NCBI GenBank assembly: GCA_035578905.1
Contig: JAQJVL010000671.1
Coordinates: 62,001 to 126,000, forward strand
Length of the DNA: 64,000 nucleotides
Source: Stictocephala bisonia
Taxonomy: Eukaryota; Arthropoda; Insecta; Hemiptera; Membracidae
Direction: 5' to 3'
The position numbers and the translations under genes were made by a program. A model generated the notes under the pieces. The model saw nothing but the letters and a program-made list of their open reading frames with translations. It was not told the DNA's origin and ran no database searches. Shown here piece after piece: positions 1 to 13,975 of the stretch (its first letter is position 1; each line of letters begins with the position of its first letter).

Positions 1-1017
1 ATGTCGGTGTGTGCAAGGCTTAATACATACTATCAAGAAAAAACTGTGACAAAGACAATGTTATAGGTGTTAATTATTTTTGGCTAAAAATAAAAAACAA
101 ATCTTATTACTTTTGCACTAGCTTATAACATATTTTGTTCTTTCTATTTATAATTTAGTCTATTCTCAATGTATTTACATAAGAAATTTATATTATTATT
201 GTAAAACAAGTCGCATTTGCAGTTAAAATATAAAACAAAAACTCAGTTCTGTTGAACAGCAGTTTAAATTATAACAATATGGAATAGATCATCTGACTCT
301 TGTAGATTGCAGAGAGACTAAAATTATTAAGTATGAACGCTGATTGCTCATGTTGTGACCGAAAAACAATGAGTATTTTTAACAGTCTCGTCTCAAATTA
401 GTGTCTCGGCACTTGACAAACAAATTTTGACCTAATGAAATGAGTATCTCAACACCTTGAGGGTGAAACAAATGAAAAAAATCCAAACAGAGTAGTTTTT
501 GGTCATTTAAAATTTATAACATACATCTAAGATAAATACAATTAAAAAGAGAAAAAATTAAATCAATAAATAAAAAGAGAAAAAAATTAAAATTGTTCTT
601 TCTGATTAACATTGTACGCTTAACTTCTCACAGCTGTATTTTTGGTCATCTTTACTTGATAACAATACTGCTAATCTGAAATAGTTAATGATCTGTGTTC
701 CTTAGAGAAGCCTCAAGTGTATTAAGAGAAGTGTATTATCTGTGTATCAAGAGAAGCCATCATTACAATGGCTGAGTAAGAACATCAAAGTTAGTTGGCT
801 CATTCTACAAATGTTGATGAAAAAATGTCAGTTTATATGATAAAATTCATGTGCTCAAGTTCAGTATATAATCCATACCACTGATTTGCAATTCCAATAC
901 TTTAGCTGATTCAATTAAATTGTATTATTTTTAATCAATCAGACCGTTATCTGCTAAAAACTTGTGATTGGTTCACTACTCTAAGCCTAGGTGTAGTAAT
1001 TCAATAATGTACTCTAA

Positions 1018-1683
1018 CACGTTCCTCTGGAGGGTGTTTATAGACACCCAAACAACTGACACTTGCTGCAGTGGGCATCTAAAGTCTCCCTACTCTCTTT
1101 TCCAATGCGTTGCTCCAGATTTGGCTCAGCCTTTGTTGGAGACAATCATATTGCGGTTAGTGGATTATGCCCGTTATGTTCCCTTAGTGCTTTTTGTTTC
1201 TGGATCACCTATTTTGGTTGTTTTTAATGCTTGTGTGAACGAAATTGTTACGTTGTGTTTGTTTGGATAAGTGTATTAAGCTTTATTTTGCATTAATTTA
1301 TTGGAAATTAAATTTTTGATAGTAAATACGATTGGGGACAGTTCAGACAACGATGCTGATGTCAATTCAACATGGTTGCATAGACTTGGTATCACCATAC
1401 GCTGAATGAATTTTTGTTACTTCAAAATACTTTTGTGATATGCCTGAAAACTAAAAGTATATAAAAAGGTATGTATTACATTGTTTTTCGCAATTTGGTC
1501 TTTTTTTTATGCGGGATTACTGTTCGTGGATAACGTCTATATACATCACGGTTAAGCATTAAAATAGCATACTACTCAAGACAACATTTTGACTATCCTT
1601 ACATAATTCATTTCATAAGTTATAAGAATTTTTGTATCTACATTTTAGAATATTAATTGAAAAACCTTTCATCCGTGAACGTG
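1018..1683. mobile_element. Degenerate piggyBac-like non-autonomous element
   Basis: The right end reads GTGAACGTG followed by TTAA (1684-1687). The left end reads CTAA (1014-1017, a one-base variant of TTAA) followed by CACGTTC. These match as short inverted termini and resemble the ends of the clearer element at 5520-6161. The 100-residue open frame at 968-1270 overlaps the left end and matches nothing I recognise. Confidence 0.35.
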
Positions 1684-1687
1684 TTAA

Positions 1688-4600
1688 CATTAAAAAATTA
1701 ATTAATTTGTTACCAAATTAACAAAACCTGTAGTATTTTACTTTTAAATTTAATAGTTTTATAAGTAAAGATTTATAATTCTAAGCTCATGGCCCTTCCA
1801 AGAGGGTTTACACATTGCCGAACTAAGGTTGTTCTTTGGTTATATTCACAGTATTAAAGTTCAGTTTGTTACAAGAATACTCTGTCATGTTTCCTATAAA
1901 GACATACTCTGATGTTATATATGTCGTAAAAAGTATTGGCTGACCTTTCATCATTAATGTTTATAGCTTATGTTTATAAATAAGCTAATTTGACTTGGCA
2001 AGTATATGATGATAGTGACTGCCAACGACTGAATGCTATTGTAGCAAATGAATGGTATTTTACAGGCCTATCCACCCACCAAATGCGTATTTTTTACAGA
2101 TAAATCCCCATTGAATATACCCCTGTCAGATGCACTGAGATGCTCTACGGTTGGGCCTATCAAGATACTTTTCAAGCAAAACTTAATTTTCCTAAATTCC
2201 CTCTTGATAATTATAGTCCCTCTTGAAATTCTGTAATATTATTCAATTTAAAATACCCTCCATTAATTAGTATAAGAGTGCCAACATAATTTAAAATTCT
2301 CAACTAAGAGACAGTAAGATGATTCGTTAACTAACCCACCCGTCCGCCCATACAAGTACAGTGGTATTGACCCACCCACCCACCCAGGTATTGACCCACC
2401 CACTCACTCATACACGTACTGTGATATTGAAACTATAGAGTACCTATATTTCTCTGACAGCAATAAAAGGAAAAGAGATTATTGTAATTAAAAAAGTAAA
2501 AAGATTATTTTGTATTTGTGTAAATACATTTTACTATATTAGAAGAAAAACACAGAACAATTAGCAGATTTTCAGTATTCTGTATTGCACTGCCATTTGT
2601 TGTGATAGGTTAGTTAGTATCTTATTGATGCCTGCTATTATGTTACCAATATACTTTACCAGTTCACATAGGCTGGAGATTCAAACCTTGGAACTATAAT
2701 TATAATTGAACGCATACATTGAGTACTCTAGTAATATTTTAACATACATGTAATTAAGTTTTGTTAAGTTACTTTTTCAAATAAAATGGTGACAAACCAA
2801 ATGTGAGTAGTTTTAAACCAAGAGTTCATTTTACAATAATTTATTTTAGTATCATTTTTTAGAAAACAGCAGTTATTTTGGTAAAGAGACAAATAACATA
2901 CAAAATGTATTATTAGTTATACAAAATTACAGTATATAGAATTGTTTTTTGTTGAAATCACATAAGCAACTGTATTGAGAAATAATTGTTTGATAAAGAT
3001 CTCTTAGACAAGTCTTTGTTGAATGTGACTCATATATATACACAGAATTTTTCTAAAAAGTGGTTTATTGAATTTCAGTGTAACCAACTACACCTGGTAT
3101 CTTGGTTAACATTTATGTCAACCCATGGAATATTTTTAAGTTATCTGAATCTAATCGTTGACAGCACTTTTGATTTGATTGGCACATGAAAGGCTTTGTC
3201 TAAATTACAGTTGACTCGTGACTATTCAGATCAATGTGGTGATGATCCGATCTGGAAAGCATCAATTCCGAAACTCAAAGTTAATTGGTCTATGTAAAGA
3301 CTTATTATACTAATTCTTCAAATAAAGTGGATAACCTAATGCTAAAATGTAGGCTATGATATTTACTACATTGCTTACAAAGGATAAATACTTGTGTAAA
3401 TTTTGTTATCACTTACAGTACTTTTCCTATCCTTAATTCTAAAGCGATCTTTTTCGCAGATCTATCAAACCATTCAACTTGCAGATTTTTTTCAAAAATG
3501 GTTTTTTCTCTTTAATTCTACTATTCCTTGGATTTTATAATATCTATAGTTTATTGTGTTATGTTAATAATCTGTATACATGTTTTGTTTTATTGTTTTA
3601 ATAATGACTGAAAAACGGAAAAAAGTTTTATTTACACTTCACTATTCAGTAAATATCTGACTGGTGACAAGGATACTAGAAATAGGATTGCGTGGGAAGC
3701 GTGGTGCCTAGTGCAACATTCTATAAATACAAAAGTTGGAAAACATAATTATAGACCTATTGTTTTATAAATTTTATAATAGAAAGTCTATGACATAAGC
3801 ACAATTAAGGGATTTAGAACTGAATGCCCCTTCATTTGTGTTCACGTGTTCTGCAATAGGCCTACTCTTATGTCACGCAAACCTATTTCCTTTTTACCTC
3901 TGTAGAAATATGCTACCTTTAATTTAATTTGATCTAGGTCTGACTGATTCCGAATAGTTTCAATCTGATAGTTGCGAAGCCACTGTTTATATTTAAATGT
4001 TGTACTGGTTTTATCAATGGCTGATCTAACCATTGAGCGAGTATGAACTTATGTTAAGTGAGTGTGAAAATTGTTACCTAACTAAAAGAGTTAAATGTGC
4101 TCAGTTATTTTTTATGACATTTTATTCTAACCAAGAAGTAAGATTCTAAATTTATTGCCAAAGTTGATTGTGTTTTAAAATATTACATATACATAAGTAA
4201 ATTGAAAGATAAACATTTAATGGAGTTCATTAATTTTGTGTTATTGAACCAGTGTATCTTAATTTTATACTCTGCAATTATAACATAAATTTTTAAAATT
4301 ATGCTATGAATTATAATTATTACTGATTAACTCATTTTTATTCTACCTGCGGGTTGTGCCTAGTTGTATTAAACTGTTGATGAATAATTTTTAATAAAAA
4401 TAAAAAGCTCAATTTGTAATACTCTGCATTAATACTTATTTTACCTGTCTTAGTTAATGTTTTTGTTTTAACGAAGCCTCCTACTCAACCGATAAGGGTA
4501 ATTGCATGTCTTATCTTCTGCCATTTAACATTGTGCCTTATTTGTACAACGCCCAGCTGTTGATCCCTACATGCTTGTACATTCCATTCAGCATACATCA

Positions 4601-5515
4601 TGATGGTATATGTAACAAAGTAACACATAGATTTATAGTATAAGCAAAGGACGTTACTAGACAAGCACACCCACTCTCCCAAAGGTCACGATTAGACAAG
4701 GCCTCCCACACACTTCTTTACGCCAACATTATTAAACTGAATAAAAATCCATTGAGTTATCTTTAGCCATTTCACAATAGTGGCTATTTAAAAATTCAAC
4801 CCTAAATATCTTGTAATCCTATAATCCCTTAATATTTTAAATAGGTACTATTTTCAAATGGATAAAGATAAGTAAATGGTTATTTTTGTGTCGTTTGGCA
4901 ATGTAATTGTAAATAAGTACGCAGAGTTTTAATTAGTTGATAAAACCGTTCTTGTTTAATTAATGTTTTTGTAAAAAATATATGGACATCAAATGAAGAA
5001 GAAATGGAAAATATGTTATCTTTTAATTTTTGCTCTAAATTGGGTGTAAAATCCAAAAATTAATAGCCAGAGCACCTTTTATGTAACACTGCAAATTGTA
5101 TTTTAGTTAAGTTTTGGGACGGCTTAATACATTTTTACTGATATGTACGAAGCTACAAAACTTTACACATAATTAAAGAACAGTAAAACCTTTTTAAAAT
5201 GTTTTCAGTAAACCGCTACATATTGAGAAGGACGGATCATTGGACCACAATGAAGCAGAAGAAAATCTTAAATGTAAGCATAGCTTGACTGGTACATCAA
5301 AATCAGAGACCTGGAATGCAAAAGGTTTTTGCATAACAAAATCAAAGAAGATAAATTAAATCACAGGATTTAAATATATCTGTTTTTTTTCTTATTATTA
5401 AAAGAAAAAATAAATGCCCAACAAACATTAACACTAGATGCATATTTCATGATGACAAATATTTTAATTTATGTACAGAAATAAACGGTGAAGGAAGAAG
5501 TAGTAACTATGTATA
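1688..5515. other. 3' flank, no gene recognised
   Basis: AT-rich sequence with only short open frames on both strands, none with recognisable motifs. The one local feature is a CCCACC-rich patch at about 2335-2450, listed separately. Confidence 0.6.
2335..2450. repeat. CCCACC-rich imperfect local repeat
   Basis: The phrase TATTGACCCACCCAC recurs, and CATACAAGTAC, CATACACGTAC and similar spacers alternate with it. About three imperfect units are visible. A single relative with GACCCACTCGCCCACCC lies near 39508. Confidence 0.55.
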
Positions 5516-5519
5516 TTAA

Positions 5520-6161
5520 CACGTTCACCACGGTGTGCGCCACCGGTGGTACATGCTACAAATCTTTAAACAATCAAATAAGTGTAATTTTATCAAGTGC
5601 ACTATGCTAAAAAACAGCAATGTTTTCAAGGTCAACAATTTAAATATTCAGTAACGTTTGTACAATATACGTTTTATATAATCATTCATTATACATGAGT
5701 TTGTTGGTTGTTGAATGGTAATAATAAAAATTTTGTATGTCTGAAACAAAAAAATTGCAATGTTTTTGTTGGGAATCCTATAATGTGCCTTGACTGTTTT
5801 AACAAAAGTCATTAAAATCTTATTATTTTATCAGACAAACTATCTTTCAGTGTGACAAAGATTTATCTTATGACTTACTTCCTATAAAATAAAATCCTTG
5901 TGTTAACTATGTAGTTTTTACATTATGCAAATCCTAGATAATTCACTAAAACGTGTGCCACCAGTGGACATATATGGTCCATATTTAATATTAAACATGT
6001 TTAAGATAAAACCTCAAATAAAACCTGGCTGCAGTTTTAAACGAGTATTGTTGCCATTGAAAGGTGCGCCACGGGTGGCTCCGGGTTTTAAAAAGTTCAT
6101 CATGCACCACCGTTGGCGCACACCGTAGTTTTGTGAAGAAATATTTTTTACTACTAACGTG
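5520..6161. mobile_element. piggyBac-like non-autonomous element with TTAA target duplication
   Basis: Perfect TTAA flanks at 5516-5519 and 6162-6165 bracket a 642-bp element. Terminal bases are CACGTT on the left and AACGTG on the right. A longer subterminal inverted repeat follows: CGGTGTGCGCCACCGGTGG near the left end pairs with a near-identical copy near the right end (about 6096-6126). TTAA targets are the hallmark of piggyBac-type transposases. The internal 67-residue frame (5925-6128) overlaps the right subterminal repeat and is not a transposase. Confidence 0.75.
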
Positions 6162-6554
6162 TTAAGTAATCAAAACTTGTTGTATTAAATGTGCTGTAAT
6201 TATCTTAATACTCTATTGCTTTGTATTTAACATGTTAATCTATATATGTATGTATGTATATATGGTCATATTAAATAAAGGAATCCAAAACAAGATAGAT
6301 TTTTTATTACCAAGTAGCAGAAAAAATACACTGATGTCTTTATAGCCGAATGCATTTTCAACAACCTTCTTAGATCAGAAGTAGCTGTAAATTTAAAAGG
6401 TTGTACGATGCATCATATTTTTTTGTCTTTGAAAATGGTCTTAACAAAGATCATTATAAAAGAAATGATTCATTGGCAAATATTGTGTGGAATCCTGATG
6501 CCTCCCTACATAAATGGCTTGCCAGGCAGTAAACATTGGTATACTCCTACTTAC

Positions 6555-7440
6555 TCCCAGGGCCATGTATATGTAATGAGATATTTGGCCGCACCAACAA
6601 AGTCCCTCCATCTTTCTCGATCCCCTGCATCCTCCTCCATTGCTCGTAATCTCTCCAAACCTGTCTTCACTTGGCTCTACCATTCTTTCCGTGGCCTTCC
6701 TCTCGGTTGTCTTCCTTCTGGGGGTTTTTTATTACATGTTTTTGATTTTTAATTTTCAAATACAATTAACTTATTTTCCTCTTTTTTATTTAATTTCCAT
6801 GTTTCTGCTCCATAGAGCAGAACTGAGCTGATTATTGTTTTGTTTAGTCCAGTATTGGTTGTATGTGACAATAATTTTGAAGACATAAGTTTATTACATG
6901 CATAAAAACATCTTTTTGCAAGATTTAACCTATTTTGCATTTCTGTTTCTTCTGTGTTTTCATTTGAGATAATAAACTACCTAGATCATTTGAGATAAAA
7001 GAGTCTACTTTTTCAAACTGATGATTTTCATCTTGAAGGTGACCTTGTTCTAGGTAGTTTTGATTTCTTGTGAAGTGCCTATATTTGATTTTTGCATCAT
7101 TTACCTGTTTTCCTGTTTCTTCCTTGAATAAGTTTGCTAGCTGATTTTTTTCTAAATTTTCTGCAAAATTTATACATCGTCTGGAAATATAAGTGGGTCG
7201 ATTCTAGATCCAATCGTTATGCATTCATCTCTATTTGCTGTTTTTTGGAGTTCATCCTCTATTGTTATGTTGAACAGTATTGGGGAGAGCCAATCACCAA
7301 ACGTATGGTATAATTATTTATAATTTTGCCAAGTACACTCTCAGGAACTCTAATATTTTTCTTTACAGTAGCAGCCACACTCCTATAGAATGGTTTGATG
7401 TCAGATTCAACTAATGCTGACGGTAACCTTGAACTAAAGG
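6555..7440 (-). pseudogene. RTE-type LINE remnant (endonuclease-reverse transcriptase, C-terminal part)
   Basis: On the minus strand, broken frames read in order LSPILFNITIEDEL (RT palm, near 7290-7240), then a decayed catalytic stretch, then NRCFYACNKLMSSKLLS and SSVLLYGAETWKLNKK (about 6940-6770), then QPRGRPRKEW, DRERWRDFVGAAKYLI and TYTWPWE (about 6720-6555). This is the order at the end of RTE-clade polyproteins. Several stops and frameshifts make it dead. The 5' part is missing. Confidence 0.8.
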
Positions 7441-8759
7441 TATATTTTTGAGCTTGAATTCAGAGTGTTTTTAACAATTTAACAAAGTAGAAAATTTTAT
7501 GTAGTACTGAATGATTTTCTGTGTCTCCACATTGCCTCATCTTACGTTTGCTTCTGCACTGGATACATTTTGTCCTAAATTGTATTAGATAGTTCTTCCA
7601 CAAGGGTTAACACTCGCTATACAAGTAGCTGAAGCTTTATGTATTGTAAATATATCTTGATCATATTAACCTGAAACAATATACATTATTAGGGGGATAA
7701 TTCAAGTTAGAACTGAAGAAATTTCATGAGTGTCATCATCAATTTTCACTGAGGAGTCTATAAAATTAAGACTAAGAAAAAACTGAGTAAGTAAAAATAG
7801 AATAGCTAAAGCACAGAAATAAGAAAGTCAAATTGAATTATCTCTCAAATCGATAAATCATAAATACTATGTGTCAATTTTTTTTATTTTTTCTTAAACT
7901 CCAATAACAATTTTATTATGCTAATCTAAATAATAATTATTCAGTATCACCACCAATATTCCTTCCTTCTTCCATGATGAAGAAGAAGAACAAGTGGCAA
8001 ATAAATATGAAAAACCAGTAGTTGAAGTTCATAACGAAGATTCCAAATCTACAGTGAATCTGATAGCTGTGAGAACATTACCACCAAGAAGCAGGGCCTT
8101 ATATGGGTTTGGCGGCTCTGGATAAAACAACTTCCGTCAAGCTCTTCTCTGTCCTTCCCAGAATATCTTGAATGTATTTTACTACTTTGTTATATCCAAG
8201 TTGTAAGTAGTGTTATTTTGTTAGTTTGATCAATAGTTTTGTAGTGAGATGGGTTTTAGACAGGCTTGCATTGATAGGGCCCAGGTCACCTCGGAAAGCA
8301 GATATATCACCTCGATCTGCAAAATATGGATAAAATACAATCATAAGAAAAGCACGATTTTTTTCAGATGATATTGCCTTATGTTTTGCTTGTACTTGAA
8401 ATAAGAGTTAAACGGGCTATTTTGAGATAACTTCAAATAGTATTCATTGCAGACACCCCCACAACAGTCACCACAAGTATCGTAATATCCTCTGAAATGT
8501 ATGCTTCAGGACAAAACTATGAATAAAGGACACTGATACAATGCTCATATGTATATGTTTATATAAATAAATGGTTCCAAATAATTGGCATAAACTTTCC
8601 CCCATATCAAACACTACAAAAATCAAAACTTTGAAAATTACCAGTTTGATTCTCAAATATGCTTTTATGCCATAACTCATTCACATCTTTCCTGAAGATT
8701 TTAATCAAAATCGTTTGAGCCATTTTTGAGAAAATTAAATTTTTGTATGTTTTTTTCTC

Positions 8760-8990
8760 ATAAATATAAAAAAAACTAAAATTTCAAAAAAATGACAAAA
8801 AGGTCTGGAGATATTGGCTAAATACACCTACATACCAAATTTCATAAAAATTTACCCATCCCTTTGGTTTCCAGCGAGCTGCACATACACACAGACACCA
8901 CACATTTTTCAAAAAATAAATAAAATAAAATAAAAATAAAAATAAAAAACACTTTTATGGGTTCAGGGGGCCCTAAAATTGATTTTTAAA
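8760..8990. repeat. Dispersed-repeat-like segment with AAATAAA-rich tail
   Basis: The run TACCAAATTTCAT, a CCATCCCTTTGG stretch and a CATACACACAGACA motif are followed by a long imperfect AAATA tract (about 8905-8950). This layout is familiar from insect dispersed repeats, but I cannot name the family. Confidence 0.35.
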
Positions 8991-9179
8991 CCAACTTGTA
9001 CAAAATATTTTTTGGACGATCACAATACTTTATCTATGCTAACATATATAGGAGGAAGTAAAATATAAAAACTGATTTCTCACTTACCTTAAACAGACGG
9101 CAAGTGCTTATCTGCTTGATATCACTTCATTGAAGTTCCTATTATTTTAATATCTTATTCAAATTGACTTTTATTTCTG

Positions 9180-9480
9180 AAAATATAGTTTAGGTTAAAG
9201 GGCACTAGGTCAGGAATTAGTATAATAGGAGAGATAGAACATCAGCAAATTTACCTTAGAAGACAAGTCCATCAACTTAATGCAGAAAAAAACATATATA
9301 GACACAACATATAGCACTAATTTTCAGTGCCACTGGCATTTTCTTCAGGTGAGTAAAACTGAAAGTTGATTGGCACTTGTTGAAGAGAATATGAAAAAGA
9401 CCTGAAGAAATTGTTCACTGGCATTTTCTTCAGGTTAGTAAAGACCGAAAGTAGATTGGCGCTGAAAATTTGTACTCTGT
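9180..9480. repeat. Dispersed repeat, partner copy at 24780-24990 in opposite orientation
   Basis: GGGCACTAGGTCAGGAATTA near 9200 is matched in reverse complement near 24945-24980. The block also contains two imperfect copies of ACTGGCATTTTCTTCAGGT with GTAAA(A/G)AC(T/C)GAAAGT (about 9330-9365 and 9418-9455). A 90-residue minus-strand frame here shows no known domain. Confidence 0.45.
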
Positions 9481-12190
9481 GTTGTGTTTGTATTTGTTTT
9501 TTTCTGTTTTGTGTTAATGGATTTGTCTGCCGATACCCTATACCTCCTATTTGACTATTTCCTAATCCTATAATGTTTATTATTCCCAACTAATATTTCT
9601 GAAACTGATTTTTGTTTCCAATATATTTTAAATAATTTTATGTCAAGTTTTAAGTAATTTATTTAGGCGCGTTACTCTAGATATGTTTTCTTCCTTAATT
9701 CATGAGATGAATCCGTTTATACAACAGAAATAGTTCTGTTGTACATAACTGTCAACTGGAACCATCATCTAGTCACAGATTTCTTAATAGAGAATAGTTA
9801 TAACACTGACTATAGGAACAAACAAACAGACCAAGGTAATGCATTTCATGTAGACATGCTCTTGTGCTGCTATCTAACAATGAACAATCTCAAATACATG
9901 CTCAGATGACTGTTTGGTCAGTTATTAGTCACTTCGGGTGGGCTGGAGAGAAACAGAGAGAGGATGAAGTGAGAGAGACCGCTGGCACCACCTGTCTATA
10001 CCAAACATGAACTAATATCACAGAACAAGAAACAGAACTCCTCAGGACCCACATGAGTGGAGAGTCTTCTTGTTTGTACAGTCAATGGTTGGATCAACAT
10101 ATATACAAGATATCTTCAACCAAAATGTAAGAAAAACATTGTATTTAGTTGCAGGTGAAATGGTACATCATAAAAGTAGCAGATTACTACACTGTTGGCC
10201 GATGAGACAGCCTTACATCATGGAGGTTTTAATTTCCTGCAGTTCCATTGATATCACATATCTTACTTTCAATTTGTTCATTAATTTGGTTGTTGCTACA
10301 TCTAGCACAGACTCCCTCTGATGACTGCTGATCCTCATCTATCCGATCAGACACCATGGACTTAAAGGGCCGATGTGGGTAAAAGCCAGTGGATGAGAGG
10401 CCGAGTGGATGCAAAGGGCACTACGTTTGAAGAGCATTGAGCAAGCATTTCTTTATTAATTAAAAAGATAAATTAAAAAAATTACAACCCTGAATAAAAG
10501 GTTTGTTACAGTATTACAAGATAACTTTAATCAAAGGGAATGTGTCCTCCTATTATCTAATTCCTCTGTGGGATAAAATTAATAAAAACTATAAATTAAA
10601 TTAAATTTATGCGTTTGTGTTTCGTGCTGTAAGAAAATAAACTCTTTATTTTTACTACATTATAAATTCCAAGGAATGGTTTTCTAAAGAATGCAAGTAA
10701 AAGCGACCAAGTTTTCCATATCCACTGATCGAACTTCAACATATTTTATCCATTTTCAGAGCAACTATGTACATATTTAAAAGTGCTTTTGGATGAGGAA
10801 AATATCTAAGTTTGTTTACTTAATCTGTATTGTCGTCCATTTTCATGTTGCAGTTTATTTTCTACATTCTGTCCTATGCTGTGCAAGCCTCTGATGTTTT
10901 GTTTCTTCTAGAGGTTGATAACTGTTCAAAAAGGAGAACAAGTCATGTTGAATATTTCATTTTTCAATGTTGATCAAATAAGTACAAAACTATTTATTTA
11001 TGGGGAGATATGTGTAATTAGTATATTTGTCGTCTGTAAGATGTGACATTTTTGTTTTGAAATGCTTGTGAACTATCGGTTTCTAATCAGAGTATATACC
11101 ACAGTAGCAACTTGGTGGTTTAAGTCTCATACTGCAGAATGCAAGGTCCAAAGTTCAAAAATTGACAGCTGATGAGATGATTAAAGCTCACTCAGGCCAC
11201 AGGCTAATGTGCAAGATCTTTTCCATTTATTCACTACCACTACTTTTTTTGTTTCTGTCAATTCACTACCGCTTGATAAATATTCTATTGCTCTAAAAAC
11301 TGTTCCCCAATCATTTTTACGTCCACTGGGGTATTCCTTATCCAATATCACTGGCCTTATCTTATCGCTTTCCAAGAACTTAAACACAGAAAGCGCATTT
11401 GGCAGTAAGTCAATCATTGGATTTACCAGTTTGTGTTCATCTTTAGTAGCCAGCCACCTACCTAACCTAACCATAATTGCGATAAAAAAATTGTGGTTGT
11501 GAAGTAACAGAAAAAGTAGCGGTAGTAAAGTTAGGAAAAAGGTCCCATGTGAACTGTCCAGTAAATTTTTTTCGATAATAAAAAATTGTATTACTACAAT
11601 CTACTTATAAAGGAAATTGTCAAATTTTGTAACGAAATAACTAACAATATCCTTCATGGTATAGTATTAAATGAGTTAAAAGTATTTTTTATAACAGCTA
11701 TTGGGATTTGGAAAGAGGTGGTTTAATATAAAAACAAACCTTGTTCTACAATTTATTAATTAAAAACGCTTTTATCCTTAGCATAGATACATTAGATAGT
11801 ATTGTTTCAATTTTTTAAATTAATTTACTTTAAATTATTTTCTGCTATGAAGAAAAGAAAGTATGTAGTCCAAAACAGTTTGTATTAATTAAATTATAAT
11901 GTTTTTTTATATCATTACCCTGAATTAATTAATATACAGGAAGGAAAAAAACATGGAAAATCTTTGATATGTTTTAAGCGAGATGACACAGACACATGAC
12001 ATTTTACACAAAGCTGTGTACAATGATAAGAATTAATTACACTTTCCATTGATTTTCATCATTTAGGGTATGTTCCTTCTCGGGGTTGGTTGAAATTCTT
12101 CAACAGAAGCCTAGGTTTGGTTTAAACGTTTGGTATAAAATTAAAAGTCCATTAAAGAGCACTATTACTTAAATGTATCAGTCTCTGATT
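9481..12190. other. 3' flank, no gene recognised
   Basis: AT-rich non-coding sequence. A 97-codon minus-strand frame (11181-11474) and a frame of equal length in the opposite strand overlap each other. Neither shows a motif I can identify, so neither is called a gene. Confidence 0.5.
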
Positions 12191-12194
12191 TTAA

Positions 12195-12864
12195 CCCTTT
12201 GAGGAACAAAAAAAAAAAAGCGCAAACATTTTTTCCTCACTTTTCAAATGCGACATTTAAAATATTTAGGCTGGAAATTTGGAGATACGCAAGTCTTTAT
12301 ACATTTATTTATAAAATCTGTTCTAATAAAGATACAAGGGTACTTCTTCGACCAGAATGTTTGTAATTGAGTACTTTATCAGAATAAATGTCCAAAAATT
12401 CATCACATAATTTTTAAATATTTATATTTTGTCAAAAAAAGTGTATTTTACTATAAAAGATTTTTTTATGCTTACAACTCGTAAACAAAAAATATATTAC
12501 TTGTAGGAAACTGTTTTATTGAAGTCTACGTTTAATCATCTACAAACAAAGAGAAAAAATTACAACAATCGGATTGAATATAAAAAAAATATAACATCAA
12601 ATATTTTGTTAGTACCGTCAGATTGGTCTGTTAAAATTAACTCTCTGTCTATTACTGTCAGTTCATTTCATTTATGCTACATTACAACAGCTAGCTCCAG
12701 ACATTAAAAAAAGAATTCTCCGTGTCATTCCAAAGACATACAAGTTATCGTAAAAGGTAAATTAGATGTTATATGTAACAAACTTTGAATGACAGGATAT
12801 CGTCATTCGCTCCTCAACGTGAATTTTAGTAATGACCATACTTCGTCAGTTCGGTCCTCAAGGG
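12195..12864. mobile_element. Possible piggyBac-like element with CCCTTTGAGG-type ends
   Basis: TTAA (12191-12194) is followed by CCCTTTGAGGAAC. The candidate right end reads GGTCCTCAAGGG (to 12864), an imperfect inverted match. The right TTAA has decayed to AACA. CTCAACGTGA and CGTCATT repeats lie inside the right half. The length (670 bp) is close to the other piggyBac-like copies. Confidence 0.4.
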
Positions 12865-13969
12865 AACATAAATGACGAAATACAGTCATACAGTCATGTT
12901 TATAATACTATATTTTGACTTTGTCTATTGCCAAGTGTTTAATGACAATAACATTCTTAACTAGGGGGTTAACAGGGTTAACTAGTAATCATAAATTAAA
13001 CACCACAAACCAGAACTGTTCCACTCTGTTCAGAGTCACAGCCATTTGAATTCCATAACTGAAAACAGTACAAAAAATAAAACCCATAATAAAGAAAAAA
13101 TAACAATCAAATCAGCACAGAAAAAACAATATTTAAGTCTTAACTTTTTATCAGATGTTCAAAGTGAACCCTGAATCCCTGTCGGCAGTGAGCTAACCTG
13201 TGATAAAAACCTACACTTGTAACATTATTTCCAAAATTCAGATGGCCATGACTCTAGACAGAGCGAACCTTTTGTGATCCAGTTCATGGCATTTAATGTC
13301 TCTTTAATACACCTTTAATTATGTATCAAGCTCAACCTATGCTTCTATTGAAGAATTTTAACTAACCCCTAAATGGGACATAATCTAAATGATACAAATC
13401 AATGAAAAATGTAACGAAATCTAGGTAACAATGGTATACAGGTTTGTTCAACATTTCTGTTTGTTCAACATCTTAATTAAAAAATATCTAAACGTTTCCT
13501 TATTTTTTCCACTTTGTAAAAAAATATACTGATCTAGTATACCTCTGGATTTGTGATCTTGAAAATATGACACATCACTTACTTCCTGTACTGGCAATCT
13601 GATTTAAATGATTTTATTGTGTCATGTTGGTTATTAATACAGACATTTTAAGCTACCGGAAATCGCTTACAGACATATATATATATATATAAATAAATGA
13701 ACTTTCATCATATTTTCTAATATAATTCTCTTAAGTTCGACCTAAACTAGCAAGGTCTTGTATTGCTTTTGAATTTAATGTAAATTCACAACAATTTCAT
13801 TTTGAATGTGCAATTCTAGTATTACAGAGAATTGCAGATTTTGAATGAAAGTAATTATAAACTCTATTTAGTAAAATAAAAATAAACTGTTCATGTTAAC
13901 AACTTTGATATGTCTGTAACCATATGCATGTTGTAGACACTATAACAGTTTTAAATTCTAACAGTAACG

Positions 13970-13975
13970 TTTATT
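13970..13975 (-). terminator. Candidate polyadenylation signal for Ac76E
   Basis: An AATAAA hexamer read on the minus strand about 350 bp after the stop codon. In DNA this AT-rich the hexamer is common, so it is a candidate only. Other copies lie further downstream. Confidence 0.25.

Noticed and set aside
968..1270. A 100-residue frame, Cys-rich and hydrophobic
   Set aside because: It overlaps a candidate piggyBac-like end and resembles no protein I know.
7960..8125. A plus-strand stretch of about 55 codons with an acidic run (DEEEEQ) ending near GFGGSG
   Set aside because: There is no start, splice context or family match; too little to call a gene or exon.
11181..11502. Overlapping 97-residue frames on both strands
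   Set aside because: No recognisable motif, no splice context, and mutual overlap; chance or decayed transposon.
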